DNA of 64,000 nucleotides from Syngnathus acus (Eukaryota > Chordata > Actinopteri > Syngnathiformes > Syngnathidae), in contig NC_051095.1 in assembly GCF_901709675.1 (NCBI RefSeq), positions 3,967,956 to 4,031,955 of the forward strand, given 5' to 3'. The translations under genes were made by a program, and so were the position numbers. Positions 63,365 to 64,000 of this stretch are shown in pieces. The stretch's first letter is position 1, and every line of letters starts with the position of its first letter. A model generated the notes under the pieces. That model had not been told where the DNA came from and ran no database searches. It saw nothing but the letters and a program-made list of their open reading frames with translations.

Positions 63365-64000
63365 TCACTCGGCTACCCGGGCCGGTCCAAACGGGCCCAC
63401 CATCCGCATGGCGGCGTAGTTCTGACACGGAAAACAAAAACAGAACATTTGACTTCCAACTGGGTGCGTTGGGAAGTGAGAAAAGTGTGCTGCCATTTTG
63501 TAATGCTGTTTGAATCATTTGTGAGAAGGGCTGACAGCCGGCGGAAAAGTTCCAATAAATTTTTCTGACTGTTTCAGAACATAATACCCGCTGGCATATT
63601 TATTCTTCATAGTCCGCAAAGAACAACAAATATTAGCACACATTCCTGAGTCACTTAATTGTTGAGTTGAACTCTTCTTTGTTTGTCTACATGACTAATA
63701 TAGTGCCACCCGGTGGCCAAGTTGTGCACACCAGAAGGAGTCGCAATAAAATCATCTTTTCATTGTCATTCATTTTGATTGGTCCGCTGTACGGAGTGAT
63801 TTTGAGTAGACATTTTAGTGAACTACCACTATAAAAAAAAAAAATAGTATAGTGAGTGGAAAATGAGTATAGGACTTTTAAGTCTCAAACTTACCGGGAA
63901 GGAGTAGAGGAAGACGCAAACGAAGAGGAAGATGAGGAAGAGGATGAGGAAGCAGATAATGAACCACTTGTATCGTCTCCACAGGATGAACCGCATCGTC
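63365..64000 (-). CDS. dysf: dysferlin, C-terminal end (last two coding exons; rest beyond right edge)
   Basis: Two exons on the minus strand: 63896-64000 (continuing past the window edge; donor gtaagt right after) and 63365-63421. They join in phase 0 to read MRFILWRRYKWFIICF, then a hydrophobic helix ending LYSFP, then NYAAMRMVGPFGPARVAE and stop (63365-63367). The arginine-rich WRRYKW just before a single hydrophobic segment, a tail beginning NYAAM and very little luminal sequence are hallmarks of the type-1 ferlin C-terminus; human dysferlin ends with the closely similar NYAAMKLVKPFS. Dysferlin is a tail-anchored multi-C2 protein for calcium-dependent membrane resealing in muscle. In human the gene also neighbours CYP26B1. 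The tail here is about six residues longer than human. It is convergent with cyp26b1. Confidence 0.92.

Noticed and set aside
1-64000. CRISPR arrays, tRNA or rRNA genes, intact transposons
   Set aside because: None seen. The tandem repeats are microsatellites or a minisatellite without spacers, and the only tRNA-like sequence is the decayed SINE at 7441-7645.

Overview
The window is ordinary nuclear DNA of a ray-finned (probably teleost) fish. Evidence: split vertebrate genes with canonical GT-AG introns, TATA and AATAAA signals, fish-type SINE and L2 remnants, long (CA)n tracts, and very compact genes (exoc6b fills only 17 kb). The gene order exoc6b - cyp26b1 - dysf matches human chromosome 2p13. 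I see no prokaryotic, viral or CRISPR content.

Layout. 102-1348 (minus) is the 5' part of a TRIM-type RING/B-box/coiled-coil ubiquitin ligase that runs off the left edge. 2559-6416 (minus) is a complete 17-exon tkfc gene (triokinase/FMN cyclase). About 550 bp separate its start codon from that of the divergent exoc6b gene, and this shared upstream region carries a perfect palindromic CRE. exoc6b (6970-23984, plus, 22 exons, about 804 residues) encodes the Sec15-like exocyst subunit. cyp26b1 (25630-36328, plus, 7 exons, 512 residues) encodes a retinoic-acid-degrading P450, with a TATA box near 25430 and a 3'UTR ending near 37950. The last two coding exons of dysferlin (dysf) enter from the right on the minus strand (63365-64000). 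The roughly 25 kb between the cyp26b1 and dysf poly(A) signals holds no gene I can support. It carries microsatellites, a 15-bp-unit minisatellite, transposon remnants, a foldback and isolated transcription-factor motifs.

The genes do not form an operon or pathway. The link likely to matter is regulatory. cyp26b1 is a retinoic-acid-responsive developmental gene, and a perfect DR5 retinoic acid response element lies inside an exoc6b intron 4.2 kb upstream of it. This fits exoc6b introns hosting cyp26b1 enhancers and may help explain the conserved linkage.

Exon coordinates were derived by hand from splice signals, reading-frame phase and remembered family proteins. Every exon junction given keeps frame. 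I found no convincing new biological system. The best leads are a 30-nt in-frame candidate microexon in exoc6b, the DR5 element, a 101-bp foldback, and a short motif present in five copies.
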